This document shows, piece after piece, positions 1 through 13,330 of a DNA stretch of 64,000 bases. This DNA comes from Epiperipatus broadwayi. Its lineage: Eukaryota > Onychophora > Udeonychophora > Euonychophora > Peripatidae. A program made the position numbers and the translations under genes. The notes beneath the pieces are model-generated. The model saw only the letters and a list, made by a program, of their open reading frames with translations. It had not been told where the DNA came from and did no database searches. The stretch is taken from assembly GCA_028023455.1 (NCBI GenBank), contig JAQFVV010000030.1, forward strand, positions 3,676,501-3,740,500. The letters run 5' to 3'. Numbering within the stretch: position 1 is the stretch's first letter; the number at the start of each line of letters is the position of its first letter.

Positions 1-3000
1 CTATCTCACAGAGCAGCAGAGATAATATATTTTTCATTTTAAAGAAATAAAAATAATAAAAAAATAAGAATAAGCCACTGCCAGATTAACAATATGCAGA
101 AACATTTATTTTGCACATATATAAAATTTAGAATGATTTTAGTATAATGTTTACTTTATAATTTGATTTACATTTTAACTTTTGATTTTATAAGTTCACA
201 CAGATGAATTTATTAATATTTTATTAGAGTGTTGAGCATGGATAGACTACATAGATTGCACTTGAAAAAGAAAAATTCTATGTCCCTTATTTAACCCTAG
301 GCCAAACGTTCACAGTCAAACTAATGCCAATCTATCTGATATATTGATGTATTTATAATGCAGCATGAATATGACAGCACAATGCTGTACTATCAGAAAT
401 ATACATCTGAACAGCATGGTTATCGAGAAGAAATGTCTCTCATCCAGTACAGGAATACTTCATCTGTCTGGCGAGAAAAACAATAAAAAAAGAAAACTCC
501 ATAGGAAGGAATTGCAATTCTTTTTGCCATCTTAATATCCCATTCCATAGGCTAAAGGGGTGATCCAGGGAGCAGGGAATACTGTCTGCTTCCAATGGTC
601 AGTAAGAAATGTGACTTATTTTGCCCAAGTGTGGTGTATAATGTGATCCTGCTCATAGCGAATTTTATGCCACGTTTACTAATTACACTGATACATCCAA
701 CCCATTAACTCAATTTACCTGTGAAACAAATAACCTAAGATCAACCCTCCCTTTAATTAAACTAACATAACTTTACGATCTATGCAGCTGTCCACACCCA
801 ACTTAAATTTAACATTTATTAAAAGTTTAGCTTAACAGAAAAAAATCATAATAAGCACTTAAAAGAATGGAAAAAATAAATTAGTGGAAATGATTTTTAA
901 AAAATGCATTCATTAAAAATAATTATTAATAAATGATTTAGTTTGGTCAGATAGGAATTTCTATTTCTGTTTAAATGTTGGAAATATTTATATTTATGGT
1001 TCATTTTAAAAGTTATGTTTAGCTGGTTATTAAAAGCTTGTTAAATATTGACAAAAGTTCTTAATTACTTTTTAAAATTATATAGTTCATAATTTACAGT
1101 AGAGGAGCTCCCAGTTCCTTGTGCCAGTTCCTGCGAAGCCTTTATTAGTCATACTTTCATGGAAGACCAGTCTGTTGTTCATACCATAGTTATCAATTGA
1201 GAGGCTGTCTTACCTGGTTCAATCCTGATACTATTTTGTTGTAGGACCCATGTGATTCAGTTTACAATAGTGCCATTCATAATTCAACAGTCACTTCATT
1301 TGAAATAAGTAAGAGGGTGAAAAGTGCATCTTTTCACCCTCCTCAAAAATCAAGCTGGAACTGTTCTTAATTTGAATTTTCTCTTTTTATATTCCTCCTT
1401 TAGATTCCCTGAGCATGGTTTCCTGTTCCAGTGTTTTTCATTAGGGTCTGAGTGTTGGCAGCCCTTCCACAAGCTGGTAATGCAAAATTTTTATATCTCT
1501 TATCTGACCTTTTAATTATTTAAGTTGCTTTAAAACAATCATTTAATTAATACAACAATCGTTTTCATTTTCTAAGATTAAACATGATAGAAATTAACAT
1601 TTATTTCTATTTTCAAAAATATCAATCTTTACTTTTGTTACAAAAAAATACTTTCAAATACTTTTTTTTAAAAATAGTTTTAAAGTTTTCCATCTGTGTG
1701 ATATATACATGTTAACATAACTCTTTTAATTTTTGGCTTTTAGTTTTTAATAAAATCAATTTTTATTTACGATCTTGTTTTTATTTTAATTTTAAAATAA
1801 TGTAACAGCATATGTATACCATTACAATGTATAAATTATGTGTCATGTCAATTTAAAGTACATTATGGTTTTTTAGTTTTCTTTACTATGCCAATACTAA
1901 AAAGTTAAAAATAAAAAAAATAATTTTTTGTAGATATTAAATGCTTTTATCTATTGTGCACTAAAAAGAAAAAAAAATAATTGCTCTTTAACCACGATTG
2001 CAATTTTTAGATTTAACTTAAAATAAAAGCATGATGAGGGGGGGGGCATACAGAAATTAATTAAGTTAATCCCTTGTTTTACCTGTGATAGTTCATAGGG
2101 CATCTGGTTTTTTTTAGTATATATTCTTCCACAATTACATGATATTTTATGGATACAGTTTTTGCTTTTCAATAATTTTGTAGAGATTAATATTCTCATA
2201 GTATGCTATGGCTTTGAAAAGCTGTTCTCATATTTCTTTGATTTCAGATTGTTTTTCATGTTGGCAATTCTTAGTATGTATGGATACATTACAGCATTTC
2301 TTATACTTATATATATTTTTTTGTTGTTAACAGATGGTGAAAAATCATCATTTATGAAAGTTTATTTATATTGGACTTTTCCCCCAAAGTCATTGGCTTC
2401 AGAAAAAACTTATTTTGCTCTGTTCCATAGAGATGCCATAATTGCACTTTGTGGCTTTAGTCATGACTAAAGGTATACATGCTAAATAATTTCCTATGTA
2501 TTTAGGTTTTCTGAAAACTATAGTTTTGATTTTACCATGAGGGAGTCTTACTACAAAAATATCTAAAAATGCCAAATTTAGTTATTGTCCTTCCTCATGA
2601 ATTTAACTGAATGAGTTGTGTTATTGTAGAACCATAATGTTTGTAATAGTGCTTCATACAATGAGAATATTGTTGATAGAGCTAAACCAGAATTTTAGGC
2701 AAGTTGGAATAGCATTTATGGATATAGTTTCAAGTTTTTTCAAGTAAATGTTGATAATTAAAGCTAACAGTAATAATCCATAGCCATTTTTAATTTTATC
2801 AGGATATGTTATTGTTATGCATATTAATAGGATCAGTTGTTTTGGTTTGTAAACTATTATCCTCATTCACTTTTATTTTGGAAGTATATATTCTTATTCT
2901 TCTCCTTTACTTTCTTTGCATTTCTTCATATATTCATATATATTGCTTATAATAACTTATAATTTTATTTTGACCATGTTTTATCACTGAGTACATTTGT

Positions 3001-5589
3001 AAATAAACTTTCCTCATCAATACTTACCAAGATGACAGTTCTTTCTATTTTCATTTCTTGGATTAATTTCACAAAGTGCTCAGAATTTCTGTCAAAGGTC
3101 TGGTTCTTATATATTAAAGAACTAAGAACCTTAAGAAGAAATCATGACAAATTTTGACATGTTAAATTCCTAGAACTAACAATAGTTCCTTAATAAAACA
3201 TCATTTATATGAATTCCAAATAGGCAATAAAAATGTGGAATTTTACTAAAGTATTTGAAAAGTTCATTTCCAAATATACCCACTGATGATGCATTGCTTA
3301 TTGTAAGATAGAGAACAACTGAACATAATAGTCACAAATCAGAACATCTTTCTATTAATAATGTAATGGAACTCTTAAAATCATTCTCAACAACCTAGTT
3401 TAAATACAATACACTAATTCTTTCAACAAAATCACCAATGACTATGGATTTACCATTTTCACCTCTGATTAACAATGTTTATATGAAAGAACTTGAAATC
3501 ACAATCATAAATATTTCTCCATTTCTATCAAAAGTCTGTTTTCACTATGTCAATAATACACTCAGTGTATGGCTATATGTTGATTCGTTGTTGTAAACAG
3601 TCTGTACACACATCAATAAACTTATCCCATTCAATGGACTTTATAGTAAAATTACAATAAAAATAAAAATTGATATACATAAGAGGTTTCTGTGCTAAAA
3701 GACCCTCACAGAAAAATCAAATACAATTTGTGACCTTCAGCTACAGGAAAATACTTAGCATGCAGATCCAATTAAAATGGAGTTATACTATCATTATGCA
3801 CGAATGCAAAAACAGTTTATTTAGAAACTAATAACTTAGAATAATAAAAGTCTAATCTAAGAGCAAACTTGTATAAATTGTGTTATTCAACAGCTAACAT
3901 AAGGAAAACTTTAAATGACATGATAGTGAAACATAAAAAACAATGATCTATAAATGCAAGAAATAGCAAAGAAACTTAAAAAAATGCCAATCATATAATA
4001 TCAAAACAGCTTTCCAAAGTTATAACACACTTCCTTATCTTTACAAAATTTAAAACTTGAAATACCTAAAAACAAGAACTTTGTCTTGGAAATACCATGG
4101 AATAAGGAAGGACATATATTGGTAAACCCAACCATCTTATTAAAATGATTAAAAGAACACAATGTAATGTTAGAAAGAAAAAACAGATGTGACTGAAGAA
4201 GCAACCATGTATGTTTCAATGAAAATGTTCAATTAAGAGAATGCAAGACTACATAAAGATAATAATAAAAAGAATAACATTTTAAGAAATTGTTCACCTG
4301 ATAATGGCAAATCCTGTTAAAAAAATGGAGAAATCAAAAGGACACTTACAGATAAAATATAAACTTTCTATTGGCAATTTTCTTTGTTAGAATAGTCTAG
4401 TTGGTTAGAGTGTTATCTTATATTTAGTATTTATGCATCTAAAGATTTCTGGTTTGTTTTTACAACACTGGGCAGGCTAGAAATATCTATGGAAAAATGA
4501 GAATAATACCATTCGAAATGTTGGATTACATATTAACCTGTATGGTATTGTTGGAGAAGTATGAATAAAGTTTTTAAAAACATGTAATAGTTTAAATTAG
4601 TTGATGAAAATTATTCATCATATAACTTCAAGTAAAACGTCTTCATCACAAACTTTCATACAAATATATAAAAATCTTAAAATAGCTCATTACCTAACAA
4701 GGATGGCTGACAGTTGTTTTTTTATCATAGAAAACCAAGAAAGGAAAACATATTATACACCAGATTAATCAATTGTTGTTGATAAAAACTTACTGGGAGG
4801 GTGTCTTTTTATTTTAGCATATAACTAAGAACTGTTAAATACTCATTTACTGACCAATAAGTTATTTGAAAAAAGTTATAAATTTGCTTGGAAATTCTCA
4901 ACTTATCTGGAAAAACTCCGAATATCATATGGATTCGAATCTGAGATAGTGAATGCAATAACTAGATGAGTCAGAAACTTTGTGTATATATTATTATGAC
5001 TTGAAAGGAAAAAAGCAACACTGTATCTGATATATATTATACTGAAAAAAAATTAGATTGAAAACACACGCACACACACAAACTCAAAATGTAAAGGATA
5101 GATAAAATTTATTAACAAATGACTTATAAAGCAAGATATACAATGATCTTTTTGTAAAATAAAATTACTGTAATAAATGAATAAACATTGGATAAAAATT
5201 ATAAACAATTTAAAACTATACTCATATTACAACAAATATTATAATAGTGTATAATAAGGATTAAATAAAATTAGATAAAAAATTATTGTTCGCTTACTTA
5301 AAAAAAACACTATTAAAATTAACTGTTTAACTAACAGCAACAATAATAACTACATATACAACATAAAACTTAAGATTTTAACAACTACCTCCCACGACAA
5401 TATAAATTACAGCAGTAAGATGTAAATGTTATTTGAAGATAAAAGATTAGATTTCATAATATTTTAGGAGATATTTTTAACCAATATTGAATAAATAAAA
5501 ACACACGCACACAATATTCCATAAAATAAGCGTTCTGTATTATTATAACAGTAATGAAAAAATTAGATTTAGGAAAAACAACTTTTATT
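1..5589. other. AT-rich non-coding stretch without a recognisable gene
   Basis: I see no gene, RNA or clear mobile element here. Open frames at 1324-1515, 2162-2470 and 4001-4219 are short, hydrophobic and of the kind AT-rich DNA gives by chance. Minor features are a run of G at 2039-2047 and an AC-rich stretch near 5065-5082. The segment near 430-800 is slightly richer in G+C than its surroundings but shows no frame or repeat that I can name. Confidence 0.6.
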
Positions 5590-5602
5590 AAAGTTAGTTC
5601 AT

Positions 5603-5894
5603 GACCCTCAACTATCCACTCTATCTCATACTGCTGACACACTTGATCACACACACATGTGAGCTGAACGTTGATTGTATATATGTGTGGAGATGATAAT
5701 CTGGACCAATGGACAAGTGCTAGTTTAGCACGAAATACGTCTATTGGTGATTATTTATGTTTTCTACATGTGTGTGATCAAGTGCGTCAGCAGTATAAGA
5801 TAGCGTGGATAGTTGAGGGTCATGTAAAAGTCTGAGTTCAAACTCCCTATATATTACATATTGGAATGCAGGTATGAAAAAGCCTGTACTAAAA
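5603..5894 (+). mobile_element. Ribozyme-bearing repeat, copy A (short, with inverted 5' stub)
   Basis: This insertion of the hammerhead-bearing repeat family is flanked by a 13-bp target site duplication, AAAGTTAGTTCAT, at 5590-5602 and 5895-5907. It starts with an inverted fragment (5603-5660) that is the reverse complement of its own tail (about 5768-5825), so it is a hairpin-shaped copy. The + oriented part from about 5665 matches the copies at 26.5, 48.0, 48.5, 52.8 and 60-61.5 kb. It ends with GCCTGTACT and a short A run. No protein is encoded. An open frame on the other strand (5654-5454) only reads across the stub. Confidence 0.75.
5692..5757 (+). ncRNA. Decayed type I hammerhead ribozyme (copy A)
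   Basis: The position matches the ribozyme in the other copies. Stem II (GUGCU pairing with AGCAC) and the GAAA box (5732-5735) are intact. Stem I strands ACCAA and UUGGU are present. The CUGAUGA box is mutated and shortened here (CCAATGGACAAG in place of CCAACTGATGAG), so this copy should not cleave. Confidence 0.6.
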
Positions 5895-5907
5895 AAAGTT
5901 AGTTCAT

Positions 5908-7869
5908 ATAAATTAAAAAATATGTTTAGTTAAGCACGGTAATGTAATGACATCTTCAAGAACTAAAGGTTCTTGGATAAAAATTCAAATATTGCTATAA
6001 ATCAATGCCCCTGAGTACATGATCCTTTTCTCATCAATTTCCTTCAGCTTTGTCCATTCTTGAAGACCAAATTAGTTTTACATCACTGCTTAATGTCTTT
6101 TAAGATTTTTGTTTTAGTTGTGTCTTATATATTGCCAAAATTAGGATTTTACTTTCCATAATCATTTATTCAAATCAAATATAACCAAGTGTTGCAACTC
6201 GATCTTTTTAACTTTATTCAGTAAGATTTCTCTTCAATTCATCATTTTATACAATTCTTGAAAACATTTTTGCATACATGTCGATCATCAATATCTTTTG
6301 ATTTTTCAAATGTCAAAAGATTTTTTTTTTGCGTGATTTGTCGTCATCCACACTTCATAAGCATATAATATATAATAAATATGAAATATCCTTAGTCCTG
6401 AATATCTTAGTTGCATTACAATAGAATATTTTTGCTTTTTTGTGATATTATTTTTAAAATATATATATAAACATTCTGTATTGTCTAGTTCAGATCTATA
6501 AATTTTTATTTTTCTATTAATTTTTTCTTTTGTAAGCATTATTATTTCTGTTTCAGCTTTATTTATGAATAATTTATACGTCCATTTTTTGTTTTAGCAT
6601 TTCTTGTGTTTTTTAATATTGCTCAGTGAGTAGCTCATAGCTTATTTATTCTTACTTAGATAGCTATGAGTTGTTGTTTTTTTTTCACATTTATTTGCTC
6701 TTGTTGTTACTTTTCTCTTGTATTATAAGTGTATTTAGTGAGCGGATATTGATATTTCCTTGCTTTGTGCTTTTCAAATTTCAAACCAGATTCCAATTTT
6801 TATGATTCTCTCTGCACTAATGTAGAATGATCATATTGTTGTATAATGCTTCTTAATTAATCTGCCAAATGTGTTTAATGGGAATACTTCATTTAAGATG
6901 CTAGTATTTTGATTAAAATTCTAATTAGTGCAATGAATGTGTATTTTTTTATATGTTATTTTCTTTTTTTCATTTCTATATCAGTACTAGCAATGATCTT
7001 GATGAGGCTTTAAGTATTGGATCATTCTTCGTCTCAGAATTTTTATTCGATTTGCTTATATAAATATTTCAATAAATTTCATCTTCACTATTAAAAGATG
7101 ATGGTGTAATCTCATTAAACTCTTTTACTAATTATTCCACTTTTTTTTAAAGTGAAAATTCAATTATTGGTTAAAAATACAGATAGGAAATTAAAGTGCA
7201 TAATTATTATATTTAGGTTAATTCTGCTTTATTTGTTCTTACTTCAATAAGCCGCTTTCTTTACTTTGCATTTTTAAGAAGCTTATCCTTTGAAGACTTA
7301 AAAATATATAACCTCATATATTTTTAATAACAAATTTGAAAGTGTACGATTTTTATTTATAAAATATTTAATAAGTTTTTAAGAGATGTTTAACAGTAAT
7401 ACAATATAATAAATAAATGAATAATTTTAAATATAAATTTTAGTAACTAATAACAACAACGTCAATAAAAGTAAAACATTAATAACAAAAACATTTAATA
7501 GAATAAATTCGAAATGTGTAATAATGTTAGAATAATATCTCAGTTATTCTAAATAATTATTATCCTATATGTGTGTATGTAGTATTTTCTTATAATAATA
7601 TGTATAATTATAGAAATTTTTATTCTGAAATTTGGATACAACTCATATGATCAAATTACTGATGGTATACCCCAAATGGTATTTAAGAGAAGGAAAAATT
7701 CAATGATGAAACATCCTGTGCTGCACAATCTAAAAGAATTAAAGGTTCATAGGAGCTAAGGAAAGGGCCAGAATTTGATATCTTGGAGATCGGTGACTAA
7801 GCTTGCATGACTCGAAATGTATAAAGATAACACCAAAGTTTTGTTCATGAAAAAAAAAACCCCACAGAA
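5908..7869. other. AT-rich non-coding stretch
   Basis: No supported gene. The minus-strand open frame at 6306-6539 has AT-driven composition (Lys, Ile, Tyr, Asn) and no known motif. Short homopolymer runs are common. From about 7640 the G+C content rises towards the unrecognised ORF at 7870-8391. Confidence 0.55.
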
Positions 7870-8391
7870 TTACATAGGTAAATCAGACCCTCCAGCATGA
7901 ATACCAAAGTCATAATGCCCAGGGTCTGAGGGATAGGTTTGAGGAAAGGGCCAAAAAATAATCAATCCCAAAGGAATACACCCTAGCCAGTTAGACGTTG
8001 TTTCCAGAATAGGAGATTTCCATCTAGCTATGCAAGGCATCATCTCTAGAGGGGCATAGCAATCAGCTTCCATGTGGCTTCAAAGGTATAGGGGGGAGGG
8101 GATTCTGGTTCCTCTTCTAAATTTTTTAATTTTATCAATAAATAAATCAAGCAGATGATTTAGAGCATGATTGAAGGAGATCCAGCAACAAGTGAACAAT
8201 AGCAAAAATAATATGAACGTTAATGAACATATCTCCAGGACAGATCCACATAGCATGCTGTCAATGAGAGTAGATAATGTAGGCCTTTTGTCTTTTAGCA
8301 TGGAGGCTATAAGGTCTCTGTAAGGTTGAAGGGAAAGCAGTGTCAGAGAAGGTGTAGAGAAGTTTCTTCCTCTCTGAGGCATAGGGAGCAA
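7870..8391 (-). pseudogene. Unrecognised reading frame broken by one TGA
   Basis: Read on the minus strand, a 103-codon frame (8391-8080) ends at a TGA at 8082-8080. It continues in the same frame for another 69 codons to 7870, so about 173 codons are open apart from one stop. Composition is unlike the chance frames around it, with Pro, Trp, Cys and Gly, and local G+C is raised. The first half contains a hydrophobic stretch (about residues 55-75, rich in Leu, Phe and Ile) that could be a membrane segment. I do not recognise the protein. It may be a relic of a transposon gene or a processed exon. Function unknown. Confidence 0.3.
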
Positions 8392-8476
8392 ATGAAATCA
8401 ATGCTTAAAAAACCTCAGTGATGTACTAGAAGACAATTATCCCTCTACAATAGCACCATTAAACAGTGATGTTAAA

Positions 8477-8640
8477 ACTGCAAGTATACTCTCACCCCAG
8501 ATACAAGATAGTGACTTTGAGAAAATAAATACAACTATCTTATTTTCAAGTACTTATATGAGCCAATCTTAGTGTCTAGAAGTGAGAATATGAATATATA
8601 AATCACTCACTTTAAATCCATTTCTTTTTTAATAATTTCA
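8477..8640 (+). repeat. Diverged copy of one arm of the 32.4-32.9 kb palindromic repeat
   Basis: The order of short blocks (ACTCTCAC, ACAAGATA, CAATCTTA, GTGAGAATATGAA, TCACTTTAAAT) parallels 32408-32572. This suggests a dispersed family, seen here as a single arm. Similarity is partial and judged by eye. Confidence 0.4.
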
Positions 8641-9039
8641 TTAGCACTTATGAAATATTATAATTTACTTTGTGTTAATATTAAAAGATGTTAAATTATG
8701 TGAAGATGGATGCTCTGAGTGAGAGGTGAGTGAGTAAACTACTTAGAAAAGAAAAAATGTTGTGGCAGCATCTGAGACAATATATACTTCATCACATGAC
8801 AACACAGTTTCTCATATACATAACCAAATCCCAATACATCACTAGAAAGAGAATATGTCTAAATAAACTCTAAACACATTATTTTTCATCTTCTGCATAA
8901 ATCAATTTATCTCTTCTGGTCATACGCTTTTTAATTCTTTCCAATATCTAAATTATTAATTTATTTCCAGTTTCAATATCAATATTAGTTATTCTTGCTT
9001 CCTAGCAAGCCTCTGCTTTTAACATCACTTTCAGAATTC

Positions 9040-9834
9040 GTCATTTATTTTATCTCTTTGCTCATATAAATTTCTTTCTCTTTAAAACATTTTTTTAACA
9101 GATTCAGAATCAACGGAGAATAAGACATCCTTTATTTTTTAAAATTGTTTTACCTCTCTCCAGATATTTGTTTGTTAGTGGAGATATCTTTTGGGATGCT
9201 TTGAAATATAAAATATTTTCTTCTTTCTGGAATAGATCTTTTACCTTCATCTTTCTCTTCTTTCTAATATTTAGGCAGCAGAATTCAACTTGTTCCTTAA
9301 AGGTAAAAAATTTAAAAGATTTCTTTAAACAGAGAACTCTGGCATTCATCATTGACAATACTTATTTGCATGGATACCTGAATTAGGACTTTCTCTTTAT
9401 TAACATTGTTAAAAAAGTCTATTTCTTTCAAAGAAGCAATATTAAGTTCTTTAACTATATTCAAACTCATTACTTCTTTAGTGTCTTTCATTACCACACT
9501 TGATTTTAAATGTAATCTTTTTATTATGTGTTTTTTCTCCAACATCTGTTATATTTCTGATAACTTCTTTAAATTCATCTACAAGGTTTGCATAATTTTG
9601 CATAATTTTACACACTTGTTGCATTTCTTTCATAACTCTATTTTTAAATTTTTTCATAATGGCATACATTTCAATCATAATTACATCTAATTTTTTCTCT
9701 GAAGGCTTTGAATTTTTCAAAGTATCTTCCTGCACAATTAGTTCTGATTCCATTGGCAGTAATGGCCCTTGAATTGTTGATGGATCCATATTTAATTGAG
9801 TTTCCATCATTTTTGTTTTTGAACATGTTATCAT
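9040..9834 (-). pseudogene. Gag-like coiled-coil relic of a retroelement, minus strand
   Basis: Three overlapping minus-strand frames run on from one another: 9834-9478 (118 codons), 9545-9312 (77) and 9358-9110 (82). Together they look like one frameshifted protein. The first has a Lys/Glu/Met-rich middle part with the spacing of a coiled coil (about residues 45-95). It begins with a short acidic and proline-containing head much like the start of the + strand relic at 10261. The two lie head to head about 425 bp apart. I call it gag-like because the + strand partner leads into a gypsy-like pol. No zinc knuckle or other diagnostic motif is visible, so a different coiled-coil protein cannot be excluded. 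Confidence 0.35.
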
Positions 9835-9930
9835 TTATATATATATATATATAAACTAAATTTTTCTATAATTTTCTTGTTATCATTTATATATATATAT
9901 ATATAAACTAAATTTTTCTATAATTTTCTT
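9827..9930. repeat. 52-bp tandem duplication
   Basis: Two nearly identical 52-bp units (9827-9878 and 9879-9930), each with GTTATCATTT, a TA run and a shared tail. They lie in the gap between the two head-to-head gag-like relics, where an LTR or promoter would be expected, but no LTR can be shown. Confidence 0.8.
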
Positions 9931-10260
9931 TTTTCTTTTTTGATTCCTTTTTACAGATTTATAAACCTTAAATATTTCTTTTATATATATTCTATCATTA
10001 ATTAAACATACACAAGTCTCAATTCTTTGCATACAATCTTTTCCATATAAATGTGATATACCTTTGCTGTGATGTTTATTTATATTATTTTATTATATAT
10101 ACTGCCATTTGTTAAATATTACCTTACTTGGATTGACACAACCTGCTGCTTTTATAAAAAATTAGTACTTTTTTTTCTCAATTCAAACATTGTATTTTAC
10201 TTATTTTTAGTACACCACAACATGCTAAATGTATTCATGCTTTGATATAAAAAAAAAGCA

Positions 10261-11640
10261 AATATGGAAACCGATAGTATTGAAACATCATCGAAACCCG
10301 AAGGTGTTATTCATGGAATGTTTAGGAAAATGGTGAAAGAGATGAAGATTCAAAATAGAGAAATGAATGACAAATTAGAAAACATGAATAATAAATTAAA
10401 AAAGATATAAGTAGAAAAATGAATAATAATATTGAGGTCCAAAATAGACAAAATAAAGAGAAGAATTGAATAATAAGTTTGAGGTCGAAAGTAAAAAATT
10501 AAAAGAAAATATCAGAGTATTAAAAGTAGAATCAGGTCATTCAATAATAAGTTAAACTTATCTCAAATTGAATTAAATACTACAAAGGTGAGATTTGAAG
10601 AATTCAAAAACAATTTGGATGTTAAATTAAAGAAATCTGCTGATAAATGGGACAGGAAGTTTAATGAATTGGGAGACCAATTGAATAAGTAACAAAAAGG
10701 TTGGAAGTCAGATTTGAAAATTTAAGTAGTGAAATATAACATGTAATGTTGAGAATAAAGAGTTGGGGAAAACATATATAAAAACTGAGAAAGATTACAA
10801 AGATAATCAGAGAGCATCAAAATTAGAAGTAAATAATATTAAAATAGAAATTAAAGATGTACAAAATAGAATGAAAGTAGAATATAAAGAGATAAGTAAA
10901 AAACATAATAATGCTGATAATGAAATAAAGAAGTTGTAAAAGGTATGAAGAGAATTTCAGGGTGATTTAAAAGCAAGAAGAATTAAACAGTATTGAGGAA
11001 GTGAGACAAGAAGAGTTAGATAATTTAAGGGATAGGTTAGATAATTATTGATTGTCTTTATAGTAATTAAAAAACTGTAATAAAAAGCAGGAAGAAATTT
11101 ACAGTAAACTGGATTACAATAATAAATTTCTAGAACAAAACGTGCACAAATGTTTTGAGGAGCAAGAGATAAGTATGAATAAGATATCTATAATGTTAGA
11201 AGATAGGATGTTAGGGATTAAGAGTATCTTTATCAAACATACTGATAATGATATAGATGGGGCATATAAACATCCATGTTCAGATGATAAGCTTCTAAGT
11301 AAACTTGATGATGATATATCACCACTATATGGTGAGGAGAACAATAAACAGATGTTTAGTTCAGAGGAAATTAAAGATGAAAAACAACATAGCTAGATTT
11401 AAAGTTTTTAAAAGGGAGTATGATAAGAACCTTGTAGAGTATTTAAGTGTCTTAGAAGAACTGTTTTCATCGAGTCATTTAAATGAGATTGAAAAACTAT
11501 TTATAGCAAGTACTCACTTGTATCCACCAAACATTGATGGAAATCATTGTTTAACAAACCAGAAATGTATGGAGATTTTAATTGCATCTTATTGAATAGT
11601 TTTGGGGATGAAGAGAAGCAGGATAACATGAAGTATCAGA
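10261..11640 (+). pseudogene. Gag-like coiled-coil relic leading into gypsy-like pol
   Basis: From the ATG at 10264 a frame starts with a short acidic head followed by Lys/Glu/Asn/Met-rich heptad-like sequence. It stops at about 10408 and is then continued in several frames to about 11600 (open pieces at 11142-11396 and 11305-11595). The Asn/Lys/Glu/Leu pattern over more than 1 kb indicates a long, decayed coiled-coil protein. Its position upstream of protease and reverse transcriptase relics on the same strand fits a gag region. Many stops and frame changes show it is dead. Start and end are approximate. Confidence 0.4.
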
Positions 11641-12249
11641 TTAGTCAGGACAAGTATAGTCCCAATAAAGGCAGATATATTCAATTCTTCTGAACACAGG
11701 TGGCTAAATTGAAAATACTGACCGTATTTTCATTATTGGAAAACCAAATAATCAGGAGAAACTTATCAAAAAATATTAAGTTTATGCAAACTTGAATTGC
11801 TTCTGACAGACATACTGTCAAAGAAGTATCTTAAATACTCAGAATGCTTGAGGCAAGTGAGGTACCTGTAGAAAATAATTATAAAAATAATCATGATATT
11901 ATGCTTTCCCTATTAAATTTGGTAGGAATAAAAGAAGTAGAGACAATACAGTGAATAGATTTTGTGTGAATAATAAGAAAAATAAGGTTCTTCTATATGT
12001 AAGTAGCAGTAATCATAAAAGTTATGATAAAATAGAAAAAGGTGCACGTGATGCAGTAAGTTATCATGCCCGGATTTTACAGAATGCATACGTGAAAATG
12101 ATTAGTGGGACTAGGCCTAAAACTAGTCTTTTAAACTAAAATGGGCCTCATTGGAATGTTCCTCACTGCTGGAGCCTAATAACATTATAAATTTAGGGAA
12201 CAACAATATTATTATTTAATCTCATTGAATTTTTAAATGGAAGATGATG

Positions 12250-12634
12250 ATTACAATATGGCAATAGAAGGCTATGTAGATAACATTTTTCCAGAAATTA
12301 ATATCATTATTCAAAGTACATTAATGAATGCTTTACTTACTGAATCAGACTTTGAAATTCCATGACATCACTAAGACAAACTCAAGTTACTATGCCCAAT
12401 GGTCATAAGGCAAAATTGTTTGCTAAACAGATGTTGTTAAGTATTAGGATTAGTTCAATAACTATAGAGCAAATGTTATTGATCATGTATCGACTTATTC
12501 ATAAGGTTATAATAGGATCTGACTTCGTAAATCAGTTCAGATGTGTTATTGATTATGTTAATCAAGAATTGATTTTAAGAAAAGAAAGATATAAATTTAA
12601 TAAGAATGTACCTGGTAAAATCTCAATTTATTAG
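12250..12634 (+). pseudogene. Retroviral-type aspartic protease relic (gypsy-like pol, N-terminal part)
   Basis: A frame upstream of 12360 reads ALLTESDF, which fits a decayed LL-D-TGS-D protease active site in which the catalytic DTG is lost. After a frame change at about 12360, a 90-codon frame (12362-12634) contains IIGSDFVNQF followed by a VIDY segment. This is typical of the C-terminal part of gypsy protease, just before the linker to reverse transcriptase. In a working element the protease processes Gag-Pol in the virus-like particle. The lost active site and frame change make this a pseudogene. Confidence 0.6.
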
Positions 12635-12879
12635 CCATCTAAAATAACTCTACAGTATTAGATTTGCAAATAAAAATCTGTGAATCTACTAAATTGGATG
12701 AAACCTTTAAGTATTTTTTTTTCTAATTACTCTGTAAATATAAGGATATATTTTCTAAGAAACCTAATATGATAAAAAATTATGTACATATAATATGCTT
12801 GAGAACTATAGACCTTTTCAATGTCATAGTTAGCTTATCTAATCATCAGCATAAATTTGAGTGTAAAACTATCAGAAAA

Positions 12880-13330
12880 TGCCCTCAGCATATAATAATC
12901 CATTGGTGATCATCCATAAAAAGGATTGATCAGTACGTATTTGCTTAGATGTAAGATCCTTGAATCAATTAACGATTCCAGAACATGATATCCCTCCTGC
13001 TGTGCAAGAATTATTAATTAGATTTAAAGACAAAAAAGATCTTTTCTAAAGTTGACTTAACAGGTAGTTATTGGCAGGTATACTTACACGATGATGATCA
13101 GCAGTATACTACATTTAAATACGAAAGCTACTCCTATATTTTTGAACAAATACCTTTTGGATTTGTAAACAGTGGAACTGATTTACTCTGATGTTTGGAT
13201 AATGTATTATCTAATGAAGTCAAAGGTTTTATGACTATATATGTGGATGATGTTGTAATTACTTTGGAAAACACCTTGGAGCATTTTCATCAACTAAATA
13301 TATTTTTTAAGAGACTGTGAAAAAAAACCA
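12880..13330 (+). pseudogene. Ty3/gypsy-like reverse transcriptase relic
   Basis: Read with a few stops and shifts, the segment shows the reverse transcriptase blocks in order. NPLVIIHKKD and SVRICLDVRSLNQ lie around 12895-12970, SKVDLTGSYWQVYLHDDD around 13045-13100, IPFGF near 13150, and the catalytic YVDD box at about 13240. The order and wording match Ty3/gypsy LTR retrotransposons. The enzyme would copy element RNA into DNA in cytoplasmic particles. At least one stop in the palm region (near 13190) and further shifts inactivate it. It continues into RNase H downstream. Confidence 0.8.

Noticed and set aside
1215-1240. B-box-like GGTTCAATCC at about 1220 suggesting a SINE
   Set aside because: No A box upstream at the right distance, and no second copy or tail.
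2162-2470. 102-codon frame with hydrophobic first half
   Set aside because: Phe/Ile/Leu-rich composition expected of AT-rich DNA. No domain, no second exon and no repeat in the window.
3276-3300. CTGATGATGC as a hammerhead core
   Set aside because: No GAAA box or pairing stems within reach.
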